Positions 1-9,206 of a stretch of 64,000 nucleotides of DNA are shown one piece after another. Source of the DNA: Aequorivita sinensis (GTDB taxonomy: Bacteria > Bacteroidota > Bacteroidia > Flavobacteriales > Flavobacteriaceae). The translations under genes were made by a program, and so were the position numbers. The notes below the pieces were generated by a model. The model was given only the letters and a program-made list of their open reading frames with translations. It searched no databases and was not told where the DNA came from. Every line of letters starts with the position of its first letter. Position 1 is the stretch's first letter. The stretch covers positions 79,138 to 143,137 of the forward strand of contig NZ_VDMC01000008.1 in assembly GCF_006346335.1 (NCBI RefSeq). The letters run 5' to 3'.

Positions 1-122
1 AGTAGTTGACAGATAAGGCTGATAGTGATAGGTGCAATATTCTTTACTCCCACGCCATATATAAATATAAATAACGCTTATCTTTAAGGAAAGCAAGTAT
101 TAACTAATAAGAGATTGTTGTT

Positions 123-1082
123 ATGCCTTATATAAGTAATTCTTCTTATGAAACGGACTTCATTTTCCAAAATGGGCATATATCTACTATTTATTCTGGA
201 ATCATTAGAAAATTGGAATCGCCAGAATATCAGCGAAAACGATTGTTCTTGACAGATGGCGATTTTCTACTTTTAGATTATGTAATGCAAACATCTAAAA
301 AAGCAATTATACTGTGTCACGGGTTAGAAGGCGATTCAAAGAAAAACTACAATAACGCCTGTGCTAACTTTTTTATAGAAAAAGGATACTCAGTCTTTGC
401 TTGGAATAATCGCAGTTGTGGAGGAGAAATGAATTTACTTCCCAACTTATACCATCATGGGTCTATAGGAGATTTGGAAGCAGTTATAAATTACGTTTTA
501 GCACAGAATATTGAAGAAGTTTTTCTAGTGGGCTTTTCATTAGGAGGCGATCAGATACTGAATTATCTGGGTAGAAAGGAAGTTTCTGAGAAAATAAAAG
601 CTGCCGTGGCTATTTCTGCACCTTTTCAATTAAAATCTAGTGCTGAGAAAATTCAGGGAGGAATAAGCAAAATTTATTTAAGCCGTTTTATTCGAAAGAT
701 AAGAGGAAAAATTCAGCAGAAATCCGTTCAATTTCCAAGTTTGATTTCAAAAGAAATATCTAAAAACATTAAAAGTTTTGAAGATGTAATCGATAGGTTT
801 ATCGTTCCTGTACACGGTGGATATACAGATCTTGGCGACTATTATAAAAAAGCTTCTCCTGCATATTCTACTGATGGCATAAATATACCAGTGTTAGTTA
901 TAAACGCTTGGGACGATCCTATTTTAGGCAAGGAAGATCATCCTATTGCTATGGCTGAGCAGCATAAATATCTATATCTAGAAACTCCTCATCACGGAGG
1001 GCATTGTGCTTTCCCTTTAAAAATTTCAAAGCATCCCTATTCTGTAGTTCGCGCTTTTGAGTTCTTTAAGAACAATACATGA
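123..1082 (+). CDS. YheT-family alpha/beta hydrolase
   Basis: Predicted cytoplasmic serine hydrolase of the YheT/EMB8 (COG0429) family, 319 residues, the usual length. Visible motifs are the oxyanion-loop HGLEG at 66-70, the family signature RSCGG at 97-101, the nucleophile elbow GFSLGG at 137-142 (Ser139), an acidic loop AWDDP at 261-265 and the catalytic-histidine segment HHGGHCAF at 289-296, so the triad looks complete. Family members act on esters or lipids but the physiological substrate is not known. It stands alone: the gene after it runs the other way and the 122 bases before it hold no complete gene. The ATG at 123 is the first in frame. Confidence 0.85.
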   Translation: MPYISNSSYETDFIFQNGHISTIYSGIIRKLESPEYQRKRLFLTDGDFLLLDYVMQTSKKAIILCHGLEGDSKKNYNNACANFFIEKGYSVFAWNNRSCGGEMNLLPNLYHHGSIGDLEAVINYVLAQNIEEVFLVGFSLGGDQILNYLGRKEVSEKIKAAVAISAPFQLKSSAEKIQGGISKIYLSRFIRKIRGKIQQKSVQFPSLISKEISKNIKSFEDVIDRFIVPVHGGYTDLGDYYKKASPAYSTDGINIPVLVINAWDDPILGKEDHPIAMAEQHKYLYLETPHHGGHCAFPLKISKHPYSVVRAFEFFKNNT

Positions 1083-1149
1083 TAAGATCGGTACGATTGG
1101 ATTTAGATAGAAATTTCTGATCTTAATTTTGGTGAATGAATTTTTGAGA

Positions 1150-1944
1150 TTACCAACCACCGCTAGCACCACCACCGCCAAAGCCACCGCCACCGAAGCC
1201 GCCGCCAAAGCCGCCTCCGCCACCGAAACTTCCGCCGCCTCCAAAGCTACCACCGCCACCTCCAAAACCTCCACGGCCAAGACTACTTAGCACGATAATA
1301 TCTAATAGGGTTCCACGTCCGCCACCACGACCTCCACGACCACCTTTATTCATTAGGGCGATTATAATGATGATAAATAGGAAGATTAGAAAAAATGGAA
1401 TAGGAGCAGCATCCTTTTTTCCAAAATCACGGTCTTCTTTAAACTCACCTTTTAAAGCTGCAAAAATGGCATCACTACCTTGATCAAGACCAGCGTAGTA
1501 GTCGCCAGCTTTAAAATTTGGGATGATAATTCGATTAATGATTCGCTCAGCCATTAAATCGGTTACACGATATTCTATTCCATACCCGGTATTAATATCT
1601 ACTCTTCGATCGTCTTTGGCTAGCGTTATTAAAATTCCATTATCCTCACCCTTCTGACCGATACCCCATTTTTGTCCCCATTCGGCACCAAGCATGGAAA
1701 TATCCTCACCATTAGTAGAACCAATAATAATACAAACAATCTGGGTAGAAGTTGAGTCAGCATAACGAATTAACTTACTTTCTAACGCCGATTTTTGGGA
1801 TGGCGTTAGAAGATTTATATAATCGTAAACCGAAGTTTCAACTGCAGGCTTAGGCGGAATTTCGTATTGCGCCAATACATTTCCAGAGATAAGCCAAGCA
1901 ATGAAAAATACGAGAATTGTGGAATATTTCTGAATTCTAATCAT
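1150..1944 (-). CDS. Secreted/membrane-anchored TPM domain protein with glycine-rich tail
   Basis: YgcG-type TPM (Psb32/MOLO-1) domain protein, 264 residues. It has a signal peptide (hydrophobic core about 8-24, ending near NVLAQ), a TPM domain at about 36-165 with the usual DNGILITLAKDDRRV segment, a transmembrane helix at about 183-197, and a glycine-rich tail from 200 to the end that finishes SGGW. This is the common membrane-anchored layout of the family. The tail makes the DNA at 1150-1340 strikingly GC-rich against the AT-rich background. It is the last gene of a leftward set with a second TPM gene 18 bases upstream and lemA before that; TPM and LemA genes often travel together. Their exact biochemical job is unsettled. 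Confidence 0.85.
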   Translation of the reverse strand: MIRIQKYSTILVFFIAWLISGNVLAQYEIPPKPAVETSVYDYINLLTPSQKSALESKLIRYADSTSTQIVCIIIGSTNGEDISMLGAEWGQKWGIGQKGEDNGILITLAKDDRRVDINTGYGIEYRVTDLMAERIINRIIIPNFKAGDYYAGLDQGSDAIFAALKGEFKEDRDFGKKDAAPIPFFLIFLFIIIIIALMNKGGRGGRGGGRGTLLDIIVLSSLGRGGFGGGGGSFGGGGSFGGGGGFGGGFGGGGFGGGGASGGW

Positions 1945-1962
1945 TAATATTTTTTTTACAAA

Positions 1963-2424
1963 CTATCCTACAGAGATGTCGTCTGGAAGTTCGTTTTTAT
2001 CATCTTTTTTATAAGGGAAATGTTTTTTCAGCTGTTGTCCAGCTTTTAAAATTCCATCTACTAAACCTTGTTTCATATCACCATTTTTAAAGTGATTAAT
2101 GATTACGTCTTTAGTGCCTTCCCAAAAGTTTTGACCAACAACGTCATTGATGCCTTTGTCGCCCATAATTACTAATGTGCGGTCTTCTACAGCTACGTAA
2201 ATTAACACTCCATTACTTTCTTTAGTGTTGTGCATATTAAGCATTTCAAACACTTCAGTAGCTCTATCAAAAGCATCAATGTGTTCAAGGGGTTCTTCAG
2301 AAGATATCGATTTTGATTCAAGGTGAACCCTAATTTCACCTGATGTATTCTTTTCTGCTATGCGAATAGCTTCAACAATTGCAGATTCTTCTTCTGAAGT
2401 AAGAAAGTCTTCTACTCTAGACAT
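1963..2424 (-). CDS. Soluble TPM domain protein
   Basis: A 153-residue TPM domain protein without signal peptide or transmembrane helix. The domain fills about residues 10-135, with the landmarks NTSGEIRVHLES near 27 and NGVLIYVAVEDR near 71. It is a short cytosolic companion of the membrane-anchored TPM protein encoded 18 bases downstream, and it follows lemA. The LemA-TPM-TPM set recurs in Bacteroidota and is thought to act at the cell envelope; the role of the soluble member is not known. Confidence 0.82.
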   Translation of the reverse strand: MSRVEDFLTSEEESAIVEAIRIAEKNTSGEIRVHLESKSISSEEPLEHIDAFDRATEVFEMLNMHNTKESNGVLIYVAVEDRTLVIMGDKGINDVVGQNFWEGTKDVIINHFKNGDMKQGLVDGILKAGQQLKKHFPYKKDDKNELPDDISVG

Positions 2425-2525
2425 ATTTTGCTTAGTTTAAATTATCTGAAATATTTTCGGCAAATAGTGATTAATAGCAATCTAAACTGCTGAACCAAGC
2501 CGAAGTAATTTCAGAAAAAAGATTT

Positions 2526-3131
2526 TTATTTGTCCGATCCGAAGTCAAAATTCACCTCAGGAGCGCTTTCGGTTCCATCGTCTGCTTTAAAGTAGGCTTT
2601 TTCATTGAAACCTAAGATGCCAGCAAAGAATTTTGTTGGAAACTGTTTTACCTCTGTATTGAACAATCTAGCCTCTTCGTTAAATCTATTACGCTCCACG
2701 TTAATTCTGTTTTCTGTACGTTCCAACTCGTTGATTAATTCCTTAAAGTTTTCGTTTGCCTTTAAGTCTGGATAGCGTTCAAAAACGGCTAATAAACGCG
2801 ATAGAGCAGAAGTAAGCCCTTGTTGAGCTTGTTGGAACTGTGCTAATTGCTCAGGTGTAACGTTAGAAGGGTCGATGTTTATAGAAGTTGCTTTACTTCT
2901 TGCTTCTGTTACTTTAATCAAAGTTTCCTGCTCAAATTCGGCGTATCCTTTAGCGGTGTTTACGATGTTAGGAATAAGGTCTGCTCTTCGTTGGTATGAG
3001 CTCTCTACGTTAGACCATTGTGCAGTAGCTTTTTCGTCTAATACTACTAGTTTGTTATTTACTTTTGCTAAGTATAATCCAATCAATAGAATTCCACCAA
3101 GGATTATAATTATTGGTAACCATTTTTTCAT
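2526..3131 (-). CDS. lemA: LemA family protein
   Basis: LemA protein of 201 residues, the typical length. An N-terminal transmembrane helix (about 5-22) anchors a helical domain on the outer side of the membrane. The family hallmark is clear: the LDE-QWSNVE segment followed by YQRRADLIPNIVNTAKGYA at about 47-65 and later the LNELERTENRINVERNRFNE-like helix near 130-150. Genes for two TPM proteins follow on the same strand, and a MerR-type regulator precedes it by 14 bases, so the four are probably cotranscribed. The function of LemA in Bacteroidota is not established. Confidence 0.9.
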   Translation of the reverse strand: MKKWLPIIIILGGILLIGLYLAKVNNKLVVLDEKATAQWSNVESSYQRRADLIPNIVNTAKGYAEFEQETLIKVTEARSKATSINIDPSNVTPEQLAQFQQAQQGLTSALSRLLAVFERYPDLKANENFKELINELERTENRINVERNRFNEEARLFNTEVKQFPTKFFAGILGFNEKAYFKADDGTESAPEVNFDFGSDK

Positions 3132-3145
3132 AATGAGGTTGATTT

Positions 3146-3475
3146 TTAGAGTTGTTCTTTAATTTTAATTAGTTCTGCTTTTACCGATTCCAATTTGCGA
3201 ATAATTTCAAATTGATCTAGTGTTTTCTTTTTATTTTCTTTTAAATGAATTTTTGCACCCTCCAAAGTAAATCCGCGCTCTTTAACCAAATGATAGATAA
3301 GTTCAAGATTCTTAATGTCTTCTTGTGTGAACTTTCTGTTTCCTTTAGCGTTTTTTTTCGGTTTTAAAACGTCAAATTCCTTTTCCCAAAACCGTATTAA
3401 CGATGTGTTCACATCAAAAGCTTTGGCAACTTCGCCAATGCCGTAATACATTTTTTCTGGGAGGTCTATGTGCAT
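3146..3475 (-). CDS. MerR-family transcriptional regulator
   Basis: Small DNA-binding protein of 109 residues consisting almost only of a MerR-type winged helix. Residues 9-75 carry the helix-turn-helix (YGIGEVAKAFDVNTSLIRFWEKEF) and the wing with GNRKFTQEDI. The C-terminal part is a short predicted coiled coil (about 80-109) that would mediate dimerisation; there is no effector domain and no metal-binding cysteine. It lies between an M23 peptidase gene (48 bases upstream) and lemA (14 bases downstream) and is probably in the same operon. In Bacteroidota this gene is commonly found next to an M23 gene; its target is unknown. Confidence 0.85.
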   Translation of the reverse strand: MHIDLPEKMYYGIGEVAKAFDVNTSLIRFWEKEFDVLKPKKNAKGNRKFTQEDIKNLELIYHLVKERGFTLEGAKIHLKENKKKTLDQFEIIRKLESVKAELIKIKEQL

Positions 3476-3523
3476 TATTTAATTTAAGAGTTAATAATGT
3501 TTTAAGTTGTATAATGGGTTAGA

Positions 3524-4501
3524 TTAATCGAGAGACTGGTTTTCTTCTTGTGATTTTCTCAAAATGTCAGCAAATTCTTCCGCAGTTAAACTTCCATAAT
3601 AAAAGTTTATTGGGTTAATGCGTTCACCGTCTTTAAACACTTCATAATGGCAGTGTGGCGCCTGACTTCTACCAGTACTTCCTACAAATCCGATAATATC
3701 ACCACGCTGCACTTTTTGCCCAACTTTCACATTGTATTTGTATAAGTGCGCATATAGGCTTTCATATCCATAACCGTGGTCTATTACTATATGGTTTCCG
3801 TAGCCACTTGCCGTGTTATCGGCGCGTGCTATTCTTCCATTTCCTGTTGCGTAAATTGGAGTTCCCCTTGGTGCGGTGAAATCCATACCATAATGAAATT
3901 TACGTGCTTTTGTAAATGGGTCTGTTCTATAGCCATATCCAGAAGCCATCCTAGTTAAATCTTTGTTTTTTACCGGCTGAATTGCTGGAATTGCCTCTAA
4001 TAACTTTTCTTTTTCTTCAGCCAATTTAGCTATTTCATCTAAGGATTTAGATTGGATGACGATTTGTTTTGTCAAGATATCTAAATTGCGTGAAGAGTTT
4101 ATGATTAGCTTAGAATTATCAAAACCTTCTAAATCTTTATATCGGTTTATCCCTCCAAAACCTGCTTTACGCTGTTCCTCTGGGATAGGGTTTGCTTCAA
4201 AATATATACGGTACAAATTGTTGTCTCTTTCTTCAACCTCAGATAAAACAGCTTGTGCTTGCTCCATTTTTCTGTTTAAAAGCTCGAACTGCAATTGCAT
4301 ATTATGAAGCTCGCGCTGTAAGGACAACTCTTTGGGAGTTTGAACCGAGGGAAGGTTTAGGTAAATGATGAGAAGTATAAAACCACTCAAGAACATCCCT
4401 AGAATACTTAAAGCGAAGATTTTTATTTTTCTCCCTTTTTTCTTCTCTATTTTTTTATACGAAAGTGTTTCGCTATCGTAATAATATTTAACCTTAGACA
4501 T
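3524..4501 (-). CDS. M23 family (LytM) metallopeptidase
   Basis: Membrane-anchored peptidoglycan endopeptidase of the LytM/M23 type, 325 residues. There is a basic cytoplasmic N-terminus, one transmembrane helix at about 28-49, a coiled coil at about 58-92, and a C-terminal M23 domain at about 185-300. The zinc-site residues are present: HYGMD (His203, Asp207) and HCH (His283, His285), with His252 in AHLY, so it should be catalytically active rather than an EnvC-like degenerate activator. It is the first gene of the leftward cluster with the MerR regulator and LemA/TPM genes and is divergent from alaS. Confidence 0.9.
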   Translation of the reverse strand: MSKVKYYYDSETLSYKKIEKKKGRKIKIFALSILGMFLSGFILLIIYLNLPSVQTPKELSLQRELHNMQLQFELLNRKMEQAQAVLSEVEERDNNLYRIYFEANPIPEEQRKAGFGGINRYKDLEGFDNSKLIINSSRNLDILTKQIVIQSKSLDEIAKLAEEKEKLLEAIPAIQPVKNKDLTRMASGYGYRTDPFTKARKFHYGMDFTAPRGTPIYATGNGRIARADNTASGYGNHIVIDHGYGYESLYAHLYKYNVKVGQKVQRGDIIGFVGSTGRSQAPHCHYEVFKDGERINPINFYYGSLTAEEFADILRKSQEENQSLD

Positions 4502-4563
4502 GCGTTAAAAAATTGCTATTTTTGCGCGTTGATTGTCAGCGCGAAGTAAAGGTAACGTTTTTA

Positions 4564-4571
4564 CAAATATA
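4564..4571 (-). promoter_or_regulatory. Candidate -7 box for the M23-MerR-LemA-TPM set
   Basis: Read leftward the sequence is TATATTTG, an exact match to the Bacteroidota -7 consensus TAnnTTTG, 63 bases upstream of the M23 start codon. A TTG at 4597-4599 could serve as the -33 element, but the spacing (25) is a little long. A rightward TATTTTTG at 4517-4524 could likewise serve alaS, giving overlapping divergent promoters. Confidence 0.45.
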
Positions 4572-4713
4572 GAAATTGTTTGCTAGTGCGCCTAACCAAT
4601 AATTTTAGCATAATTTTATAATAAATTGAAACATCTTATCTGAAATCTTAAGATAATTAAAAAGTTTAGGCCAAAGATGAGACAAGACCTTCAGAATTAA
4701 ATAAAAACAAAAC

Positions 4714-7326
4714 ATGAAGTCAAAGGAAATACGTTCCAAATTTTTAGAGTTTTTCAAGTCGAAAGAACACCTTGTAGTTCCATCGGCACCAATGGTTGTG
4801 AAAAACGATCCAACGTTAATGTTCATTAATAGTGGGATGGCCCCGTTTAAAGAATATTTTTTAGGCAATGGTAAGCCAAAGAGTAACCGTATTTCCGATA
4901 CACAAAAATGTCTTCGCGTAAGTGGAAAACACAACGATCTTGAAGAAGTGGGGATGGATACTTACCACCATACTATGTTCGAGATGTTGGGGAATTGGAG
5001 TTTTGGAGATTACTTTAAAAAAGAAGCAATCGAATGGGCTTGGGAACTTTTAACCGAAGTCTATAAAATAGACAAAGACATTCTTTACGTAACGATTTTT
5101 GAAGGTGACGAAAGCGAAGGCTTAGAGCGCGATACTGAAGCTTATAATCTTTGGAAACAGTTTGTTCCTGAAGATCGAATTCTAAATGGAAACAAAAAGG
5201 ATAACTTCTGGGAAATGGGAGATCAAGGACCTTGCGGACCTTGTAGTGAGATTCACGTAGATATTCGATCTGCCGAAGAAAAAGCAAAAATTTCAGGAAA
5301 AGACTTAGTAAACCAAGACCACCCACAAGTTGTTGAGGTTTGGAACTTGGTTTTTATGCAATTCAATAGAAAAGCAAACGGAAGTCTTGAAAAATTAGCT
5401 GCGCAACACGTTGACACGGGAATGGGCTTCGAGCGTTTATGTACGGTTTTGCAAAATAAAACTAGTAATTACGACACAGATGTATTTACTCCGCTTATTC
5501 GTGAAATTGAAGCTATAACTGAAACTAAGTACGGAAAGGACGAGAAAAAAGATATCGCAATTCGCGTAATTGCAGACCACGTTCGCGCAGTTGCATTTTC
5601 TATTGCAGATGGGCAGTTGCCAAGTAATACTGGAGCTGGTTATGTAATACGAAGAATTTTAAGAAGAGCAATCCGTTATGGTTTTACCTTCCTAGATAAA
5701 AAAGAACCGTTTATTTATAAGTTGGTGGCAACACTAACAGACCAAATGGGAGAAGCTTTCCCAGAACTTGTTTCTGAAAAGAACTTAATGACAAATGTTA
5801 TCCGCGAGGAAGAACAATCGTTTTTAAGAACATTAGACCAAGGACTAGTTTTACTTGAAAATATAATTGAATCGGCAGATTCTAAGGAGATTTCTGGTAA
5901 AAAGGCTTTCGAACTTTATGATACTTTCGGATTCCCGATAGATTTAACCGCGCTTATTTTACGTGAAAGAGGATATTCTTTAAATGAAGAAGAATTTAAT
6001 GCTGAGCTTCAACAACAAAAAGATCGTTCTCGTGCTGCAACTAAAGTTGAAACTGGCGATTGGATTGTTTTAGAAGAAGATGAAGTTGAAGAATTTGTAG
6101 GCTACGATACTTTAAAAACTCGAGTTAGAATTACGAAATATCGCAAAGTAGAAAGCAAGAAAGATGGTGAAATGTATCAGCTTGTTTTCAACCTAACACC
6201 ATTTTATCCTGAAGGTGGAGGTCAAGTGGGTGATAAAGGATATTTAGAAGCTGCAGATGGTGGTGTAACTTATATTGTTGATACGAAAAAGGAGAACAAT
6301 TTAATTATACATTTCTCAAAAACACTACCGCGTACCATAGAAGATCCATTTTTGGCTGTTGTGGATGAGAAACAACGCTTTAGAACTGCTTCCAACCACA
6401 CAGCAACACACTTACTTCATCAAGGCTTAAGAAATATATTAGGCGACCATATCGCTCAAAAAGGGAGTATGGTTCACAGCCGAAACTTGCGATTTGACTT
6501 CTCACATTTCGCAAAGGTGACAGATGAAGAGTTAAAGCAAGTAGAAGACTTTGTGAATGCTAGAATTCGCGAAGGAATTGCTTTAGAAGAAAGAAGAAAT
6601 ATTCCTTACCAACAAGCTATAGACGAAGGTGCAATCGCACTTTTTGGAGAGAAATACGGCGATGCTGTTCGCGCAATTAAGTTTGGAAAATCGATGGAGC
6701 TTTGTGGAGGAACTCACGTTGGCAACACCAACGATATTTGGCATTTTATTATTACTTCAGAAGGGGCTGTTGCATCTGGAATTAGAAGGATAGAAGCTAT
6801 TACTGGCGATGCTGCAAAACAATATTTTATTGATAGAAGTGAATCGTTCGCATCAGTTCAAAAAGCGCTGAACAACGCTAAAGATCCGGTGAAGGCTGTA
6901 GAAAACTTACAAGAAGAAAACAGCAATCTGCAAAAACAGATTCAGCAGTTGTTGAAAGACAAGGCAAAGAATTTAAAAGGCGATTTAAAATCTGAAATAA
7001 AAGAAGTAAACGGCATCAACTTCCTTGCGAAAAAGATAGATTTGGATGCAGGCGGAATGAAAGATTTGGCTTTTGAAATGGGCGGAGAGTCTGAAAATTT
7101 ATTTTTAGTATTTGGTGCAGAAAATGACGGTAAAGCCTTGCTAGCTTGTTATATTTCAAAGGAACTAGCTGCAGAAAAAGATTTGAATGCTGGTAAGATT
7201 GTGCGCGAGCTTGGAAAATTTATCCAAGGAGGTGGGGGTGGTCAAGCATTCTTTGCAACTGCAGGGGGTAAAAATCCAGCCGGAATTGATGAGGCTTTAG
7301 AAAAAGCTATAGATTATCTGAATTAA
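4714..7326 (+). CDS. alaS: Alanine--tRNA ligase
   Basis: Class II alanyl-tRNA synthetase that charges tRNA-Ala with alanine, 870 residues, the normal bacterial length. The N-terminal catalytic domain (about 1-440) begins with the characteristic [14 protein letters not shown] and [19 protein letters not shown] segments. The editing domain carries the zinc/active-site motifs HTATHLLH (from His562) and CGGTHV (Cys664), so mischarged Ser/Gly-tRNA should be cleared. The C-terminal oligomerisation region (about 715-870) contains a coiled coil and a glycine-rich GGGGG segment near the end. The gene stands alone; its 5-prime leader is long (about 180 bases if the TATTTTTG at 4517 is its promoter) but I see no T-box. 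Confidence 0.98.
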   Translation: MKSKEIRSKFLEFFKSKEHLVVPSAPMVVKNDPTLMFINSGMAPFKEYFLGNGKPKSNRISDTQKCLRVSGKHNDLEEVGMDTYHHTMFEMLGNWSFGDYFKKEAIEWAWELLTEVYKIDKDILYVTIFEGDESEGLERDTEAYNLWKQFVPEDRILNGNKKDNFWEMGDQGPCGPCSEIHVDIRSAEEKAKISGKDLVNQDHPQVVEVWNLVFMQFNRKANGSLEKLAAQHVDTGMGFERLCTVLQNKTSNYDTDVFTPLIREIEAITETKYGKDEKKDIAIRVIADHVRAVAFSIADGQLPSNTGAGYVIRRILRRAIRYGFTFLDKKEPFIYKLVATLTDQMGEAFPELVSEKNLMTNVIREEEQSFLRTLDQGLVLLENIIESADSKEISGKKAFELYDTFGFPIDLTALILRERGYSLNEEEFNAELQQQKDRSRAATKVETGDWIVLEEDEVEEFVGYDTLKTRVRITKYRKVESKKDGEMYQLVFNLTPFYPEGGGQVGDKGYLEAADGGVTYIVDTKKENNLIIHFSKTLPRTIEDPFLAVVDEKQRFRTASNHTATHLLHQGLRNILGDHIAQKGSMVHSRNLRFDFSHFAKVTDEELKQVEDFVNARIREGIALEERRNIPYQQAIDEGAIALFGEKYGDAVRAIKFGKSMELCGGTHVGNTNDIWHFIITSEGAVASGIRRIEAITGDAAKQYFIDRSESFASVQKALNNAKDPVKAVENLQEENSNLQKQIQQLLKDKAKNLKGDLKSEIKEVNGINFLAKKIDLDAGGMKDLAFEMGGESENLFLVFGAENDGKALLACYISKELAAEKDLNAGKIVRELGKFIQGGGGGQAFFATAGGKNPAGIDEALEKAIDYLN

Positions 7327-7340
7327 TATAATCACTTTGT

Positions 7341-7396
7341 GTGCTCTGCGTCTCTGCAGTAAATTTTATACTGCAAAGGCGCAAGGTATGCGGAGA
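7341..7396. repeat. Inverted-repeat (REP-like) intergenic element
   Basis: Between alaS and the GSCFA gene is an imperfect inverted repeat whose core arms are TGCAGTA (7355-7361) and TACTGCA (7369-7375), flanked by CTCTGCGTCT and GGCGCAAGG-type sequence. The wording (TCTGCGTCTCTGC and GCAAAGGCGCAA) resembles a class of REP-like palindromes often seen between Bacteroidota genes. No poly-T run follows, so it is not an obvious terminator. Confidence 0.55.
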
Positions 7397-7411
7397 AGTT
7401 TTTAAAATATC

Positions 7412-8407
7412 ATGAAACTTCAAACCGAAATCCCCTTATCGCCTGAAGAAAATCAGATAGATTATTCTTCAAAAATTCTTCTGTTAGGAAGTTGTTTTTC
7501 GGAAAACATTGGGGCGAAGTTCGACTATTTTAAATTTCAAAATATTCAAAATCCATTTGGAATAATATTCAATGTTGTTTCACTTGAGAAATTGGTGAGG
7601 CGTGCCATTGAAAACAATCTTTTTTCAGAAGAAGATATTTTTCACCACAATGGCATTTGGAAATGTTTTGAAGCGCATTCAGAATTGAATTCACTAAGTA
7701 AAGATGAGTATTTGAAGAGTCTTAATGCAGCGCTTCAGAACTTAAGAAGCGCGGTTTTAAATTCAACCCATATTATTATCACTTTAGGTACGTCTTGGGT
7801 TTATAAGTATGTGGGAGATTGGTCCTCCAATATTAACCCAGATTCAGATGCGGTTGCTAAACATGAAATTGTAGCCAACTGCCATAAACTTCCACAGAAA
7901 AATTTTAAAAAAGAACTTCTTTCAGTTGAAGAGACAACAGGAAGTATTCAAAATATACTAAATAAGATCTCGGAAGTAAATCCCAAGACCATCGTGTTGT
8001 TTACTGTTTCTCCAGTAAGGCATGTAAAAGATGGTTTTGTTGAAAACACGATTAGCAAAGCACATTTAATTTCCGCAATCCACCAATCCTTGTCACCTCG
8101 AACGGAGTCGAGAAGCTTCTACTTTCCATCTTTCGAAATTATGATGGATGAACTCCGTGACTATAGGTTTTATGCGGAAGATATGCTTCACCCTAATAAA
8201 ACCGCCATTGAAATTATTTGGCAGAAGTTTTCAAAAGTTTGGATTTCTTCAGAAACACAATCCTTGCAAAGGGAAATAGCAGTGATACAAAGTGGACTAC
8301 TACACAAACCTTTCAACGCTGAAAGTGAGGAGCATCTTCAATTTTTGGAAAAGCTCAAACAGAAAATTTCTTCAGTTAAAGAGCTATTTCCTCACATCCA
8401 TTTTTAA
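7412..8407 (+). CDS. GSCFA domain-containing protein
   Basis: Protein of 331 residues with a GSCFA domain over most of its length. The family is named for an N-terminal motif that reads GSCFS here (26-30) and belongs to the SGNH-hydrolase-like superfamily; the C-terminal Asp/His pair is in YAEDMLHPN (Asp257, His260). A hydrolase activity is inferred but the substrate is unknown; no signal peptide is seen. Residues 228-236 (SPRTESRSF) are encoded by a REP-like palindrome found between genes elsewhere in this window, so this loop was probably created by insertion of a repeat in frame. Confidence 0.85.
   Translation: MKLQTEIPLSPEENQIDYSSKILLLGSCFSENIGAKFDYFKFQNIQNPFGIIFNVVSLEKLVRRAIENNLFSEEDIFHHNGIWKCFEAHSELNSLSKDEYLKSLNAALQNLRSAVLNSTHIIITLGTSWVYKYVGDWSSNINPDSDAVAKHEIVANCHKLPQKNFKKELLSVEETTGSIQNILNKISEVNPKTIVLFTVSPVRHVKDGFVENTISKAHLISAIHQSLSPRTESRSFYFPSFEIMMDELRDYRFYAEDMLHPNKTAIEIIWQKFSKVWISSETQSLQREIAVIQSGLLHKPFNAESEEHLQFLEKLKQKISSVKELFPHIHF
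8095..8120. repeat. REP-like palindrome inside the GSCFA coding sequence
   Basis: The bases ACCTCGAACGGAGTCGAGAA match the pattern of the intergenic element at 42086-42105 (CCTCGAGCGCAGTCGAGAGG): arms CTCGA and TCGAG around a six-base core. Here the copy lies in frame inside a gene and encodes part of SPRTESRSF. Confidence 0.6.
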
Positions 8408-8445
8408 AAATTCTACTATATCGCGTCTTAATTCAAAATCTCATT

Positions 8446-8467
8446 ATACGTCAATTGCCTTATTGAT
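8446..8467. repeat. 22-bp direct repeat, copy 1
   Basis: An exact 22-base match (beginning ATACGTCAATTGCC and ending TTATTGAT) to 9185-9206. Copy 1 ends 73 bases before the start of the DUF6252 lipoprotein gene. The bases directly before the two start codons are also alike (ACCAAAA-ATTATGAA), so the two leaders may share ancestry or a binding site. Confidence 0.8.
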
Positions 8468-8540
8468 ATGAGTTTCTTTTAGATGCAATTTTGTTTTTAT
8501 AATAATTAAACTTCCAAATTGGAAATTAAAACCAAAAATT

Positions 8541-9065
8541 ATGAAAACATTCAACAAGATTTTTTTAGTCTTAATGTCAGTGCTAGCAATAAGTTTAACT
8601 TCTTGCAGCAAGGACGACGATGGGGGGCAAGACCCAACGGGTGGAACAGGAACTTTTAAAGCCAAAGTAGATGGAGATTCTTTTAACTCCTTAAACGGAA
8701 CTGTTGTCGGAGAGATTACTCAATCTGGTCCAACTAAGGTTTTTGCTATTAGTGCAGGAACTTCCGATTCGGAAAATTTACAAATGGTAATCACAACTTT
8801 TGATGGGGTGGGAACTTACGATCTAAATTTTACCAATATAGGTACGTATAGTTATTTGCCAGACCCAAGTAACCCAGACCCTAATACGGTTGTCATTTAT
8901 ACTACTGGTAACGGGCAGCCTACAAATGGCGAAATTAAAGTTTCAAGTTTTGAAAATAACATTGCTAAGGGGACCTTTAGTTTCACAGCCTACAATTTAG
9001 ATAATCTATCGCAATCTGTTTCTGTTACAGAGGGCGAGTTCAACATTGAAATGTCCGTAAATTAG
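8541..9065 (+). CDS. DUF6252-like lipoprotein
   Basis: Predicted lipoprotein of 174 residues. The signal peptide ends in a lipobox LTSC with Cys22 as the lipidated residue, followed by an acidic/glycine linker (SKDDDGG) that is typical of surface-exposed Bacteroidota lipoproteins. The rest is beta-rich, with GTFKAKVDGDSF near 39 and a KGTFSFTA segment near 150, as in DUF6252 proteins of unknown function. It is monocistronic: a terminator hairpin follows and a leader with a 22-base repeat precedes it. Confidence 0.75.
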   Translation: MKTFNKIFLVLMSVLAISLTSCSKDDDGGQDPTGGTGTFKAKVDGDSFNSLNGTVVGEITQSGPTKVFAISAGTSDSENLQMVITTFDGVGTYDLNFTNIGTYSYLPDPSNPDPNTVVIYTTGNGQPTNGEIKVSSFENNIAKGTFSFTAYNLDNLSQSVSVTEGEFNIEMSVN

Positions 9066-9091
9066 GGTGTTATAAAGCTTATTATCAGATT

Positions 9092-9131
9092 AAACCGATT
9101 TCAAGACGCAGGTTTTGTATTCGGTTTTTTT
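9092..9131 (+). terminator. Rho-independent terminator after the DUF6252 lipoprotein gene
   Basis: Arms AAACCGA (9092-9098) and TCGGTTT (9121-9127) with a 22-base loop and a run of T. The long loop makes it weaker than the other terminators in the window. Confidence 0.6.
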
Positions 9132-9184
9132 ATTAAACTACTTGCGCTGGATAAACCTACTCTCTAATTATTTCTTACTTAGGA

Positions 9185-9206
9185 ATACGTCAATTGCCTT
9201 ATTGAT
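9185..9206. repeat. 22-bp direct repeat, copy 2
   Basis: Exact second copy of 8446-8467, 52 bases before the next start codon. Read leftward, this copy sits in a 19-codon open frame (9227 to 9168) that ends in a stop and looks like the C-terminus of a protein (M-I-M-S-E-G-K-I-N-K-A-I-D-V-F-L-S-K-K); copy 1 reads INKAIDV then stop. It may be a gene fossil rather than a regulatory site. Confidence 0.75.

Noticed and set aside
1..52. Leftward frame reading V-K-N-I-A-P-I-T-I-S-L from about 43 to the window edge
   Set aside because: Looks a little like the N-terminus of a membrane protein but starts only with GTG and is cut by the window edge after about 17 codons; too little to call a gene.
1026..1280. 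An alanine/valine-rich leftward frame over the GC-rich stretch
   Set aside because: It is the mirror of the glycine-rich tail of the TPM protein in another frame; composition explains it.
4561..4713. T-box or amino acid leader before alaS
   Set aside because: No T-box sequence (AGGGTGGNACCGCG-like), no Ala-rich leader frame and no terminator were found.
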